Program-made: the position numbers and the translations under genes
Part shown: in pieces, positions 25,501-37,800 of the stretch
Layout of the letters: each line of letters opens with the position of its first letter
Numbering within the stretch: position 1 is the stretch's first letter
The notes under the pieces: model-generated
Database searches by the model: none
Told to the model about the DNA's origin: nothing
The model's input: only the letters and a program-made list of their open reading frames with translations
Origin: Liolophura sinensis
Lineage: Eukaryota; Mollusca; Polyplacophora; Chitonida; Chitonidae
Direction: 5' to 3'
Assembly (NCBI RefSeq): GCF_032854445.1
Contig: NC_088295.1
Span: 66,509,249-66,573,248, forward strand
Length of the DNA: 64,000 nt

Positions 25501-27471
25501 TTTTCTAGCAGAAGACTGGACCTAATGACGCCACAATTATTGTGAGTATTCACGGTATTTAGACACCCAAAATGACGCCCCAACAGTGTACCGAAGGCTG
25601 ATCTTTGTGGAATCGGTGGGGGTGTATATAGCATTTTTTGACTCTAGCTTTAACCCGCATGATGTTCCATCTCACTTGAAAAGAAACTCATTGACAGTAA
25701 AAAAAAAACTGTATGTGTCTGTGTTAATAGATGTCTTGCAAACTGCTGACTACCTTGAGGTCTATATTCTAGCACTACGGGGCAGGGTTAATCAAGTCTA
25801 CCCCACTGGGCACAGTTCCGGGATGTAACGGCTAGGAATTATACCCTTTCCTCTAGATGTCCCGGCTATGTGACTATTAAGGAGGCCTGTAAGATTAATC
25901 ATTGGGTATGTGTTCTGAACAGTGGGGGTGTTTTTTTTGGTCTTTTTTTTTAAATAATGGAAAAGGAACAGTGCGACAGAGGAAGGATGAAAACAAGGCT
26001 GTGTCGAAAGTAACACATATACCAGATAGCCTATTTGCGCTTGCAAAACAGGGATACATCTGATTGGCCATTTGAACGACCAATTGGCTTGTTTCAGGGA
26101 AATCCAGCCATAAGCCCAGGGTAACCGGCGAGCGGACTCTCCGTATACGCCCCAGGGAAACCAAGTCTATACATGTACCTCTGCGAAGATTGATTGAGAT
26201 TAGGGAACCAACTGGCTGATGCGTGAGGCCCACTCGCGGCGATTCTGTCTACATTGTGTAATTGTCTCCGCGGAGAAGATACCTTGTTCTCCAGACCTAT
26301 GTCAGTGTATTGATAAGCCGTGAATCTCAAGAGTAGTCAAATCAGTGTTGTTTATGGACACATTTATACGACAAGTGATTGCATATGGTGTCTCGTGACG
26401 CATGTCCTCCGAGGACGGTTAAATGCCATAACCGCGATGATCTATGGAACGCTCAAGGAGTGCAGTGCAGTAGTGAAGACGACACGATTTTATATAAGCA
26501 ATCACTTGGGGTGTAAAGGAAGCTAAATTAGCTCTGAAGCAATCCAGAAAGCATCATCTCTGAGTGAATGCCGGTAATATGGCGATGCACTGATCATAAG
26601 AAGCAATCAGTGCAGCGTGGGTGAACTCACGAGGGCCCCTCATGATAGTCACGCGTTAACTGTTAACACACATCCCTCCGACAGATTGATTGCGTGGATA
26701 AAATAGTATGAAGTTGTGAGTGGGTTCAAATTTAAGTACCGACGTTTTTGCCAACGGTTTTATGTAGAGAAACTTGCCCGTCACAGCGGCGTGCTGCAAA
26801 GCTCCTTGAACTCAGCACCGTTTCTCACATTCTCTAGACACGAAAACCGCCATATGGGTTAACCACGCGTTTCCGTATGCTTTGGCAGGAAGCCCTGATT
26901 AATTATATCACCACACCACCTCAGGGATGACGGCAAATCGCCTATAACAGACACCATGTTGACTGTCCACGACAATCGTCTGACCATTACTAATCGTTGG
27001 CAGGGTCTATTACGGCCTGGTATTTTCATGCTGTGGATAGAAATGAGGGTAGGGTTAATAAAACTCACTACCTAACCTATAATACTTATAACAAATCACA
27101 TCTCAATTTTAAGGTTGTGGTGTTAAGAGACAGTTTACTGTCCTTTTAAATGTTCGACTTGCACACGTACAGATGCCGCAAATTATGAAAATTTACATAT
27201 AATTCTTTCCAACATTTCCGTCTTAATTACCATGTTGGGTGTAAATTACGAGATACTTTACTGTCATTTCGAAGGCTTGGTGACACGCATATACCGATAT
27301 CACAAAGAATTATAATTCCGATGCTAATGGAACCCATGTATCCGCTTGTGGAATTCACTGTTCAAAACGGACACGGTATTTCAGATAGAGAGTGCAATGA
27401 AAATGAAGACAGCTGCTGTGAAAACGGTCGGTTGAAAAATCTAATTGATACACACTAGCATGCATATGAGT
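22537..27471. other. Non-coding stretch upstream of the receptor gene
   Basis: Includes a T-rich low-complexity run (24347-24424) and moderately GC-richer sequence around 24480-26560. The overlapping minus-strand frames at 25895-26330 and other short frames do not match a family I know. No RNA gene is recognised. Confidence 0.5.
24347..24424. repeat. T-rich low-complexity run
   Basis: About 78 bases composed almost wholly of T with scattered G and A. Read on the other strand it could be an old poly(A)-type retroelement tail, but no element body is recognisable beside it. Confidence 0.8.
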
Positions 27472-27793
27472 ATTTATGCCAGATTAGCATATAACGCAAC
27501 ACAGAGCCATTTACGCCAGATTAGCATATAACACGCCACAGAGACATTGACGCCAGATTAGCACATAACGCGCCACAGAGCCATTTACTCCAGATTAGCA
27601 CATAACGCGCCACAAAGGCATTGACGCCTGATTAGCACATAACACGCGACAGAGCCATTTACGCCAGTTTAGCATATAACGCACCACGGAGCCATTTACT
27701 CCAGATTAGCACATAACGCGCCACAAAGACATTGACGCCAGTTTAGCACATAACACGCCACAGAGCCATTTACGCCAGATTAGCATATAACGC
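27472..27793. repeat. 37-bp minisatellite, about 8.7 units, upstream of the receptor gene
   Basis: Units begin at 27472, 27509, 27546 and so on at exact 37-bp spacing up to 27768. Each follows the pattern ATT(T/G)AC, GCCAGATTAGCAYATAAC, then RCRCCACAGAGCC. The start of the unit tends to alternate between ATTTAC and ATTGAC, which suggests that two-unit (74-bp) blocks were amplified. The array ends about 670 bp before the receptor start codon. Confidence 0.95.
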
Positions 27794-28460
27794 TGTAGAC
27801 TAACTTCAAACGTACACTAAATTATAAAGCAAGCGTGATATAAGATAAAACACTGTTATCCTTTGAAGTGTGCATCTAATCATGCATTATTGATATATGC
27901 CTACTTGCCGCATTGAAGACAGATTCCAGGATGTGCTGAAAGAGGGTATTAGTGCTAAACGCCTATGGCTTCACATAAGTAGTACAAACAGAGTGCCTCT
28001 ACAATGAAGCTAACATGAAAAATCCCAATGCTTTCAAGGTGCGCTGCCTGTTAAAATCGGTTTTGTAACTTAACACCTAGCTTCCCCCTTTCGTACCCAT
28101 CACGTGCTATGATGCCCCTCCCTGTGTGCTTGCTTACCCACTTCATGCTATCAAATAATTATCATGTATTTCATTTATTAGATGATTGGAGATAAGAGTA
28201 ACTCGTCGCATCTGCCGGTCTAGGTTAGCACTGGCGCTGCCGAGACTAGCGATATACTCGTACAGGACTTCTGCTCAGCGCGCATGCACAGCTCCGTAAA
28301 CGCACCGTTGTGCTTCGCACCGATAGACTGCTCTGAGCCAGTCAGTTACCCGCATGGATAGATAGATCCTGTTCCTGTCGGCTCTCTTAAAGTTCGTCGA
28401 TTGTAGTCGGAGTAGACTGGTCTCGGAGAAACCGAACTGAGCCTTCCAGAGGAGCTCCCT
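27794..28460 (+). promoter_or_regulatory. Probable promoter and 5' leader of the neuropeptide receptor
   Basis: Position and a local rise in CG dinucleotides from about 28200 mark the likely promoter and leader. No TATA box is obvious and the transcription start is not visible. Two upstream frames occur if transcription starts early enough: ATG at 28284 with 25 codons ending at 28361, and ATG at 28354 with three codons ending at 28365. They overlap each other and end before the main start at 28461. Such frames usually lower translation of the main frame; that is inference here. Confidence 0.4.
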
Positions 28461-28827
28461 ATGAAGGCTGAGGAAGAACTACGATACCTGAGTCCGAGGA
28501 ATATAACTTCTGCTGTAGGAAATGGGACAGCGGTGTTGTGGCACTGGCAAGCCGGGGCTAGTAGAGCGGAGAGTATGTTTACGGAAAACTCTACAACGAT
28601 GGCCCCCATGGATGTCCAGGAATTATTGCTCAGTAGTATGGGCGCCAAGCGAAAAGACATTGGATCTGTGATAATTCTTACTTGTGTTTACTCCCTGATA
28701 TTCTTAACAGGAGTGATTGGAAATGTAAGCACTTGTGTGGTTATTCTGCGGAATAGCTATATGCATACCTCAACAAACTACTATTTATTTAACCTGGCCA
28801 TTTCAGATGTTCTCACTCTTTTCATAG
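28461..28827 (+). CDS. Receptor exon 1: extracellular N-terminus, helix 1 and most of helix 2
   Basis: Encodes residues 1-122 plus one base of codon 123. The first ATG of the open frame (28461) was chosen; ATGs at codons 39, 47, 50 and 60 also precede helix 1 and cannot be excluded. The donor is ATAG|GTAGGT. Confidence 0.88.
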
Positions 28828-31800
28828 GTAGGTACACATTGATCTTTTCTTTGTGACATTGACTAAAATTCATAAAAACTATTCTGTATCCTTAATATGA
28901 AAAAGCAAGAAATAGTTGCATGGTGCGAAATAGATGCCCTGCATATAATGGTTGTGTTGGATAAAGACATTAATGCCGTTTGAATGTGTCGATAAATACT
29001 CCGATTTACCTTTGGCGTTTTAACGGATTTGCGGTTTAAGGTTTGGATAGGCGGTTGGATTGTGGTGGAACCATTTACAGATGCCATAGACTGCTGAAGA
29101 GTAATTATACCACACCTCCAGTGAATTGTCTGCTGGCTGCGCGCTACCATTATTTATTGTATGGAAATAATCCCCAACGGTAGCACCTGATGGGTTTAGA
29201 AGCTCTAGGAGCGTGTTCAATTGTATTGCTTCGAGGAAGGTAAACTGGTACAGAGGGTAAATTGATCACCGTTTCTCCATCATACCTCTTCCTAAATACT
29301 AACACGTCTTCTTTAGAACTGACCAAATGAAGGATAATAGCAACACTACAGCCTTGTGTGAACGGAAACAGACCTATCCCAGAGCGCCAAACAAAGAAGG
29401 CGCGCACAAATTTAATGGGTCGACAGCGCCACACAAAACAGCACCTGCATCGGGCACTTGGGGAACTAAGCAAGCAAATGGGCAAGATGTTTTTGTTTTT
29501 TTTTCATACTTAGATACCACGTATGTACAGATCTGGTCAGTAAGACGGGGAACAGATGTTTCGCTAGGGTTTTGAAAATTTCGTTTTGCTTCTTTCTCTT
29601 TGCTCTATTTTCAACATCGCTTTGACGACAGGACCACCTTGTAAGACTTCACATGGAATTTTTTTTGCCATGTTGCTAGTCCTTGTTCCGTGTCTGTCCA
29701 CTCGGAAGCAATTATGAGACTATACGTCCATCTGTAGATGACCATCTGTTTCATATAAACGTCTCGTACATCTACGAGGATCTAGTCCAAGTAAATTGGA
29801 TGGTGGTCACAGTGGCTTTAAAAGTAACATCAATTAACTTCGCATTGCCCCTCTTTCCAGTAAGGGCAAGATTTACTTCTTTCAATGGCCCTTTTGCGCT
29901 ACTTAGGGTGAATGGGATTGTGAGAGAGACGCGATTTCTTAAGGGTGTTTAACACTTTACCAGCTGCCAGACGTCCGTGAGAGTAAAAGACTTTAATGTG
30001 AAGTGCGAGCTGCAGGGAAGGCGAAATTACGACATGGTCTTTCATTGATCCAGGCAAGAAGATGATGCGACCATAAACGCAATTTTTACAGCCCATTAAA
30101 GAAAATCGCAAATTACAAAAGACATCTCCTGCATAAAATTGAAAAAAAAAAAACAAGAGAAGAAGAATGATTCGAGCAACGCTGACGACGTCTCCCTATA
30201 CCTATACGCTGTGTGCTCTGATTTATTTACACTTTTTCCCCAATGCGTGGCGCAGTGGTCATTGACGAAACCACCATTGTCAGGTGGGCAGTTTAAGAGG
30301 CCGGGAAGCACATTAGTGTGGTGGTGACCTGGTGAAAATCTCATCAAAGACGGCTCATGGCGTAGCCTCTAGCCACTTTATATACCAGCAGCGAACAGAA
30401 GCTAAATGGGTACACCCCTTTGAAATGATTTGCACGTAGCAGTTTCTCTGACAATACGAAGTAAGATTCATCATATAGACAACTGAAAGCTGTGCATAAT
30501 AATACTGTTATTTATTTTTTTTTCAAATTTTTTTAAGTGTTGAAAGGCCTTTAAATATTTTAGTACTATAGTGGGCTCTATGAGTCATACAGACAGTATC
30601 CAAGAATTCTGCCGTCACATACTTTTTTTTCCTGATGTTGACGAGAAGGAAGGAATTTTTGAAAATACTATTTCAGTAATGTTTTACTCTTGGATATGAA
30701 GAGTTATTTCACAATTCAGCATCGTAAATAGAATTGGATAACTTCCTGTGACATCAAAGTTCCTAAAATTTGAAAGAATGGTCCATAAAACCCACCTCAG
30801 AATATAAATGTTTGAACGTCCTGAAATCTTTTCCTTAAAATATAAAAAAATAAATGAAACTATATTTATGCATAGCTGTAAGCGGTCTATTCAGTGATGC
30901 CTACTTCGATTTTAGTGGTCTTTTCCTTTAAATGATGCTCTTTTCCTCTAACTGTGCAAGGCCTACAGCTCTGTAATATCAGCGGCATGTCAAACGCTCA
31001 AGTAAATTTGCAATGCAAAAGAAAAATTAAAAACACAATTCTAGTTCTCTCTCGAAGATGAGTCTAAATATTCATTTGTTTTTAACCAATTCTACTTTCC
31101 TATCGCAGAGGAGTTCAATTTTCAGTTTATTTTCATTTTGTATTCCTTTATTAAAAATCAGACAGCTCCTCTGCATTCTGTACCATCATGAAGTAAATAT
31201 CGTTGAGATTTAAAGTTTGTCTACCACTGATCGCATCATATAGAAAACAATAACAAACATATACGAGGGCTTGAGCAAAATGCTGTGCGCATCAGAGGAA
31301 ACAATCTTCGTCCGTCCACCCACGCTGAAATAGGCTTAATCACTTGACTACTATACGTGCTGAGGGAAAACTCCACTTAAATCGCAGTTATGCACCCTTT
31401 AGTCGTAATAGCAGAGATATCCGGCGACGTCGTGTTTAACAGAAGACGTTCTAACTGACAGCTGTCTCTCTCCAGATTAAGTAGCCTCTTATGACAATCG
31501 TGACAGCAATGGCTTTCAGCGTATTTGCCTTTATTTTAAATTGATCACTTATGTCTCTTCCAAGCTAGCACATCAAGGCTATGTTTATTGAAAACCCTTG
31601 ACACATTGTTAATCAGCAGTTCATTTAGCGTATATGTGTGACATGAGAAGAAAGACGAGAACCCAGCATATAACCGTATGAAAAAGAAAAGTTCACTAAG
31701 CCAAACACAATCTTGAAAAAATGCATTGCAAAAGAACAAGATTTTTTTCGAACTGCTTTCACAGGATTTAAGGTTCGGGGTAATGTGTTTTAAAGTAAAA

Positions 31801-34800
31801 TTTCCTCAAATAGATACTGATCACTGAAAAAGGTTTTTTCTTCAATTTATAAAGGCCAGAATTTCATGATGTCTTTTCTTTAACATTTGTTGTGTATGTA
31901 AACCATGAATTTTATGATGTCCTCTTTTGAAAACAAAATGTCTTAAATACCCGCACTTATTTATTGCAGCTTGTCTTGGGAAGGTGTACAGATCTGTCGT
32001 TAAGTCTGCAGGAATTTAATTTTGTTATTGTGAAGATGAAAGCAAATATTTGTTTAATGAACAATGTATTTCTTGTCAACCATGCGTTACGGGTGTTATT
32101 TATGATTAGTTATGACTTTTAAACGACGTCTGTGGTGAACGTGATGTGTAAAATCTCAAGATCTGCATTATACTCCATTTCACTTTTTAATTGTACGCCT
32201 TGATGCGATATATCCGTTTGCGGACAGCATGTAACATCAGTATTTGTCCATGTCTTTAATATGATAGATTCCATTAACAGATGACGTAGTTTTGACCACG
32301 TACACACTTATTCTAGGATGACATAGAACGGGTCTACAACGTGCAACTTATAAAACATGGAATGGAGTACAGTCAAACACATGTGTAATAGGTTATCTGC
32401 TAATATGTGTCGATTGTGGTTTCCTCGACGTTGACATTTCCCATTCTCTCGAGAAAAGCTCCTGTCAACATATATTGCTAGCACTATGATGTAGTGGCAC
32501 AGAAAGTCAACAAAATCAGCAAAATTTTGCGTTATTTACAAAAACACACATGACAGTACACGTGACTAAAATCCTCCAATATGGTACTTTTTGACATGGC
32601 TGGCTTCTTGCTACGGATGTTGAGGACGATGTTTAACTAACTGTTTAACTTATGCTGGCTTCCTCTCCGGCCGTACGTGGGAGCAATCTGCGGATGGTCG
32701 TGGGTTTCCTCCGGGCGCTGCCCGGTTTCCACCCACCATATGGCTGGCCGCAGTCGTATAAGTGAAATATTCTGGAGTACGGTGTAAAACACCAAACAAA
32801 TAAATAAATAAATAAATGAATACAGTTTTCTTGAAACATTAAGGTCTGAATGATTCTGTCAGGCCATGACACTTTGAATAAGGGAACTCCTATGTTTGGC
32901 TCAGCGTTAATTTAACGCTGACTGGCAAGTTTTGGATCTCGTAAAGAGGATTGTCATATTCCTGACAGCGTGCTGTGCTTTCTCTCCAGCTTGTTCCGCT
33001 CACAAACGTGGCTATTGTCATACTAGCGAAATACTTTTGACAACGGCTGAAAAGTACTCAAGTTTAAAAAGAAAAATGTATCTTTAATAGGTTTGCAGCA
33101 AAAGATTGTTGCATGAAAGTGGCACAGCCTAAATGTATGCTCTGGAAGAATAACGCCAACCTTTTACTACACTATAATTAACACCCCATAATCTGTCGCA
33201 AATTCCGTTATGTGCATCAGGTTTTGGCATTATTGTTTTCTTTATGATGTACCGATTAATGCAACCTGTTTTTTTTTTTTCAATCTGTCTTGGTTACTAT
33301 TATACAACGTCTGCATGACTTCTTGTTATACCATTTATACTCGCCAAGACACATTAACTGTTATTCTTTTTCTGTATTAACAGCTCTTCCGCCGGAGTTA
33401 TACGCTATTTGGGAAGCATATCCCTGGAGGTTTGGTGAGCCTTTTTGCATTGTGAAATCCTTTCTGTCGGAAATGACGTACTACTCTTCGGTGTTAACGC
33501 TGACAGCGTTTACGGTGGAAAGGTACGTGGCTATATGTCACCCAATACGGTCTCAGACATTGTCCGGTCTGTCCCGTGCTGTGAAGGCAATTATCATTAC
33601 CTGGATTTTGGCTTGCCTATGTGCTTTGCCGTACGCCATATGTACCAGAGTGTTTTATTACGTCACTGATCATTCTGGAGAAGAGCTGAAGGAATCCTTA
33701 CTGTGTAACATTCCACAAGTCTGGATCGAGGAAATGAAGTTTGTGTTTCAAGTGTCTACTTTTGCCTTCTTCGTTGGGCCAATGACGTTAATTACGGTGC
33801 TGTACATACAAATTGGCAGGAAGATACACAAGTCGGAAGTGTGCACTAATACAGCTGATAGGACCGCCATCACCGCTGCCTTCAGAGCTCGAAGGGCTGT
33901 TCTGCGAATGTTAGGTGTGTTTATGTGTTGTTTGTATAATTTGTTTCTTCCCTTGTTAGAGTGATTCCTTTTCATTGCGACAAATTGAAACTTCCTTCTC
34001 ACTTTTTTATTTTTTCTTTCTGTGCGGCAAAACTGAGATAATGCTATACAGCAGAAGAGAGAAAAGGAAAAAATCAAAGAAATGAAGCAGTCATCAGTAG
34101 AGATTGCGCTAAAACAAATATCTGAAAATAAGTGTGCGTTCATTACTTTTACAGATTCATTTTTTTACTGAAGTAAACGCTGTCAAATGTTTGAATTGAA
34201 AATGCAATTGGACATATGCTTTATTCATCTATTTCTTTTTTCCCAGTTGCTGTTGTAGTAGCGTTCTTTATTTGCTGGGCACCATTCCACGCCCAGCGAC
34301 TAATGACGCTCTACATTAAACGAGACGACTGGAACGAAGAACTAATAGTGGTGCAAAGCCATCTGTTTTATGTATCAGGTACGTCAAGCGGTGTTTGCAA
34401 CGTTGGAACCTTGCTTTACTTTAAGCTGGTTCTCAACATTACCTGTGTTTACATGTGCAGATGTCAGTACTAACAGAGCGCGTTCGCCCTCTTTCTGTGC
34501 CCTCATCGCTCAACAAAGTATTCAATATTATCGAAGCGTTCCCTTAGAACAAAGTGGCCATAAATCACTCACAAATAGTAAACAAGTCTTGCCATCCGAA
34601 TTAAGGGGTTTCTGGACCACTTCCTATGTTTGCGTCAGTGTGGTTCAAGCTTTATCTGTTATAATACAATTCATTAAACAGCACACTCCCTATATTTGGA
34701 AAGCAGAGAGATCACTAATAATTTGTACGTTCATGTTTACGACAGACCAGGTCCCAGTTTCACATACATGTCGCTCATGTACGATAATCGCACATATAGG

Positions 34801-37800
34801 ACAATGGTACGATAAATGTACGATAAAAATTGTCGTACGCCGCTTAGTGTGTCTGGGCCCAGGGTCCTATTATTGCATAAAGTGAAGCGGTAGATGACCC
34901 TCAACGGCAATATCAACAATATATAGGCTCAGGTATTTACCAGCATTGTAACATTTTGCGATATTTTACGAAACTATATCAATATTTAGAATTACGCACT
35001 CCATTGTGAAAAAGAGGGGATTGCAGTTGTTGTTATATGACCTGTCATATAAGCTGTCACTTGAAAAACGGTGTTGTGTATATCTCTACTCGCACTGACG
35101 TGTGGATTCGATGAATGCCTACAGGTGCATCGAGTCATGTGGTATGGAATGTACTCATGGTGTCAGCGGAAAGTTAATAATATATCGGAATACAGGATAC
35201 TGACCTCTGTTATTCAATATCCTCTGGTAGATTCATGTTAAAAACTTTTGCAGTTTCATGCATTCCTCGCATGATCCATCACTAACACTAAACGTTGAAG
35301 ATGACAAGTATAATAAGAAAAAGACGTGAAACTAAAATAGCCTTATTAAATTTTTAAAAAAAGGAAGAAAAAAATCTGAACAATTACCCTGCTATAGGTC
35401 GTGGAGTATTGATGTGTCAGCCATCAGTTGGGTTAAAATGTGCATTAATACTACAGTTCATGAATTGGCTCGACGACGCCTGACTCTCGAGCTCGTTTCA
35501 GGCAATGTGCGAGTTTGACAGATCTTTCTTCGGACTGTATTGTTCCTGTGAGATGACTGATCAGCTTCCGCGATTTGAGCCTCTATAACAATCAAACAGC
35601 ACTGGAATTGCTAAAATACAATTACTAAATTCCCGAATACTCTGTCAGAAGTCACGTTGTTTTCTTTATGGATCTCCCGTCGGAGCGCTTAAATGTGAAA
35701 TGCGATTTTATTCATCTTACAACGGGTTCTGTACTGAATTATACATAAAAAGCTACAAGAGAAACTACAACAGTGTGAAATTCATAACAGTAGATCGATC
35801 TTTTCAGATAGTCGCTGTTACCGGCGCCAGAATTCAGAAGAAATCCATCTATTTCTTTTGCGATGTGATTGCTACGATGCTAAGCCGACCACAATGGTTT
35901 AAGAATGAAAGGCTTCAAGAGTCAACAGGGTCGATTGAATCAGGTTTCTGAGAACGACTTTACCTGTGTTCACAACACTATCTTCTCGTTTGTAAGGTTT
36001 TCATCATTCACAAGTGAAATGACCTATTTCTCATTCGAATGGGCGTGGAAGATTCACATAGTTCGTTGATAACGGGCCACAATCCCAAATCGTGAATCAC
36101 AGTAATTCGATACATATCGGTCTAGAGGAGCTCTGAGATACTAACTTGGAAACATGTCTCAAATTTTGTCCTGATAGACACAAGTATCACTGCATTTTTT
36201 TATTGTTGTGGCCCTGGTATTGTACCTCGTTAAGTTGATTGCTTTAATAGTGCCACACCCACCTTTCCCGCGCAAAATAAGAAGATGCACCCTCCCTTTC
36301 TGGAAAAAGAAGCACGTAAGCAGACATTGCTATGGCCAATGGCCATGCCAAAGCATGTATTCCAGTACATACTGTGAAATATTTCAAACTTCATTGTGTG
36401 ATTCTTGCAACGCACAACATGTAAATTGACGAAATGCAATGTAATATCCATTAACATGTAACCCCGGGGGAATGTTTTAAATACATTTCTGTAGAGTTGC
36501 AGCGCTCGCCCAAAATAATGCCTGAGCTAAATCCATCATATGTGGTGGTGGCTCATCGACTGTATTAGAAAGTGTATTCTAATTGTCATTTGTATCATTA
36601 ATGGCATGGTATTCGTAATGAAGTTTTTATTCTACCAGATAGAACATTCGTGAAACTGATCATGCCTTTTAAAAGAGTTACAGTATACGTGCAGGAAAGC
36701 CTTTGATCGGGCAATAAATTCACTTCGCCGCGTTTCTTGTGGAAAAATTTATTTCTAAAAAATAATGGAATGTTGTCAAACAAGTTCTACTTTTAGACAT
36801 GCATGATCAAGAAAAGACGAACGTATGTATTCTGTGGGTTTTCCACGTCGTTACAGCTCGGACTGAAATATCTGCATGCTTAAACCAACAAATGGCGAAC
36901 ATAGAGGAAACAGCGTAAACAGTTTACCACCTGTATAGTTTGTTAAGGCATGTTGCCAGCCATGGCACAGTAAATAGCCATACTTCTCCTCGTCACTGCA
37001 TAAGGCAAGACGGCTAGGCAATGATTACCTTACCTATTAGCCAAGACTTCAGTATATATTATTTCCTCAAGGAAATAAAGGTGTAGTTTATCAACAGGAG
37101 AGAGTAAACTGTTGGTTCCACGGGGATGGTATTTTGTGTGTTTCCTAAAACGCCTTTTAGTCATGAAGGCGTTGGTAATTTGAGTGTAGTTTTAATTAGC
37201 TATATGCCCAAGTACTCACATTCCTTTATCATGTGGTAGTCATATGCTTCCCTGCATCACTGAAAACTTCTGTTTGCTTCTCTCTTACATGTTACCAGCT
37301 TTATTTATTATTTATAAAATATTTTTCATGTATTCCTGTGGTGACGGGGGTTTAAGTTACTTTCGAAATAGCACATGTGATTATCGACTTGGAACGCCTT
37401 GCATGGTTTACAAGTGGTGTACGAATGCTGGACTTCATACTTTGATTTACACTCTACATAGGCTCTGTAGGCTTCAGCAGCTATAGCCTCTACACTCTCC
37501 GTACTCCAGTATATGTTTTATGCTCTAGTAGTCATAAGCTCTATTACACTGGTAGTCATAGGCTCTATACTCAATCCAACATAATCGCTATACTGTATGT
37601 GCATGGTCTCTCCACTGTGCTGTTCAGTGCGCTAGGCAAAAGAGACCTTATGACACCTGATCCCAGCAGGAATAACCTGAGAAATGCAATCAAACTCGTA
37701 GTGGCGTGTGTGTCATCCTCGTTATCTGGAGTATTTTGTAGTCAGGAGCAGCTTGCATTCATTAGAGCCGGTGAGCCACCTACGACAATGCAATCTGAGC

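Noticed and set aside
34370-34885. 171-codon plus frame, one of the longest in the window
   Set aside because: It runs out of frame across the end of receptor exon 3 into intron and through a MITE; no family signature.
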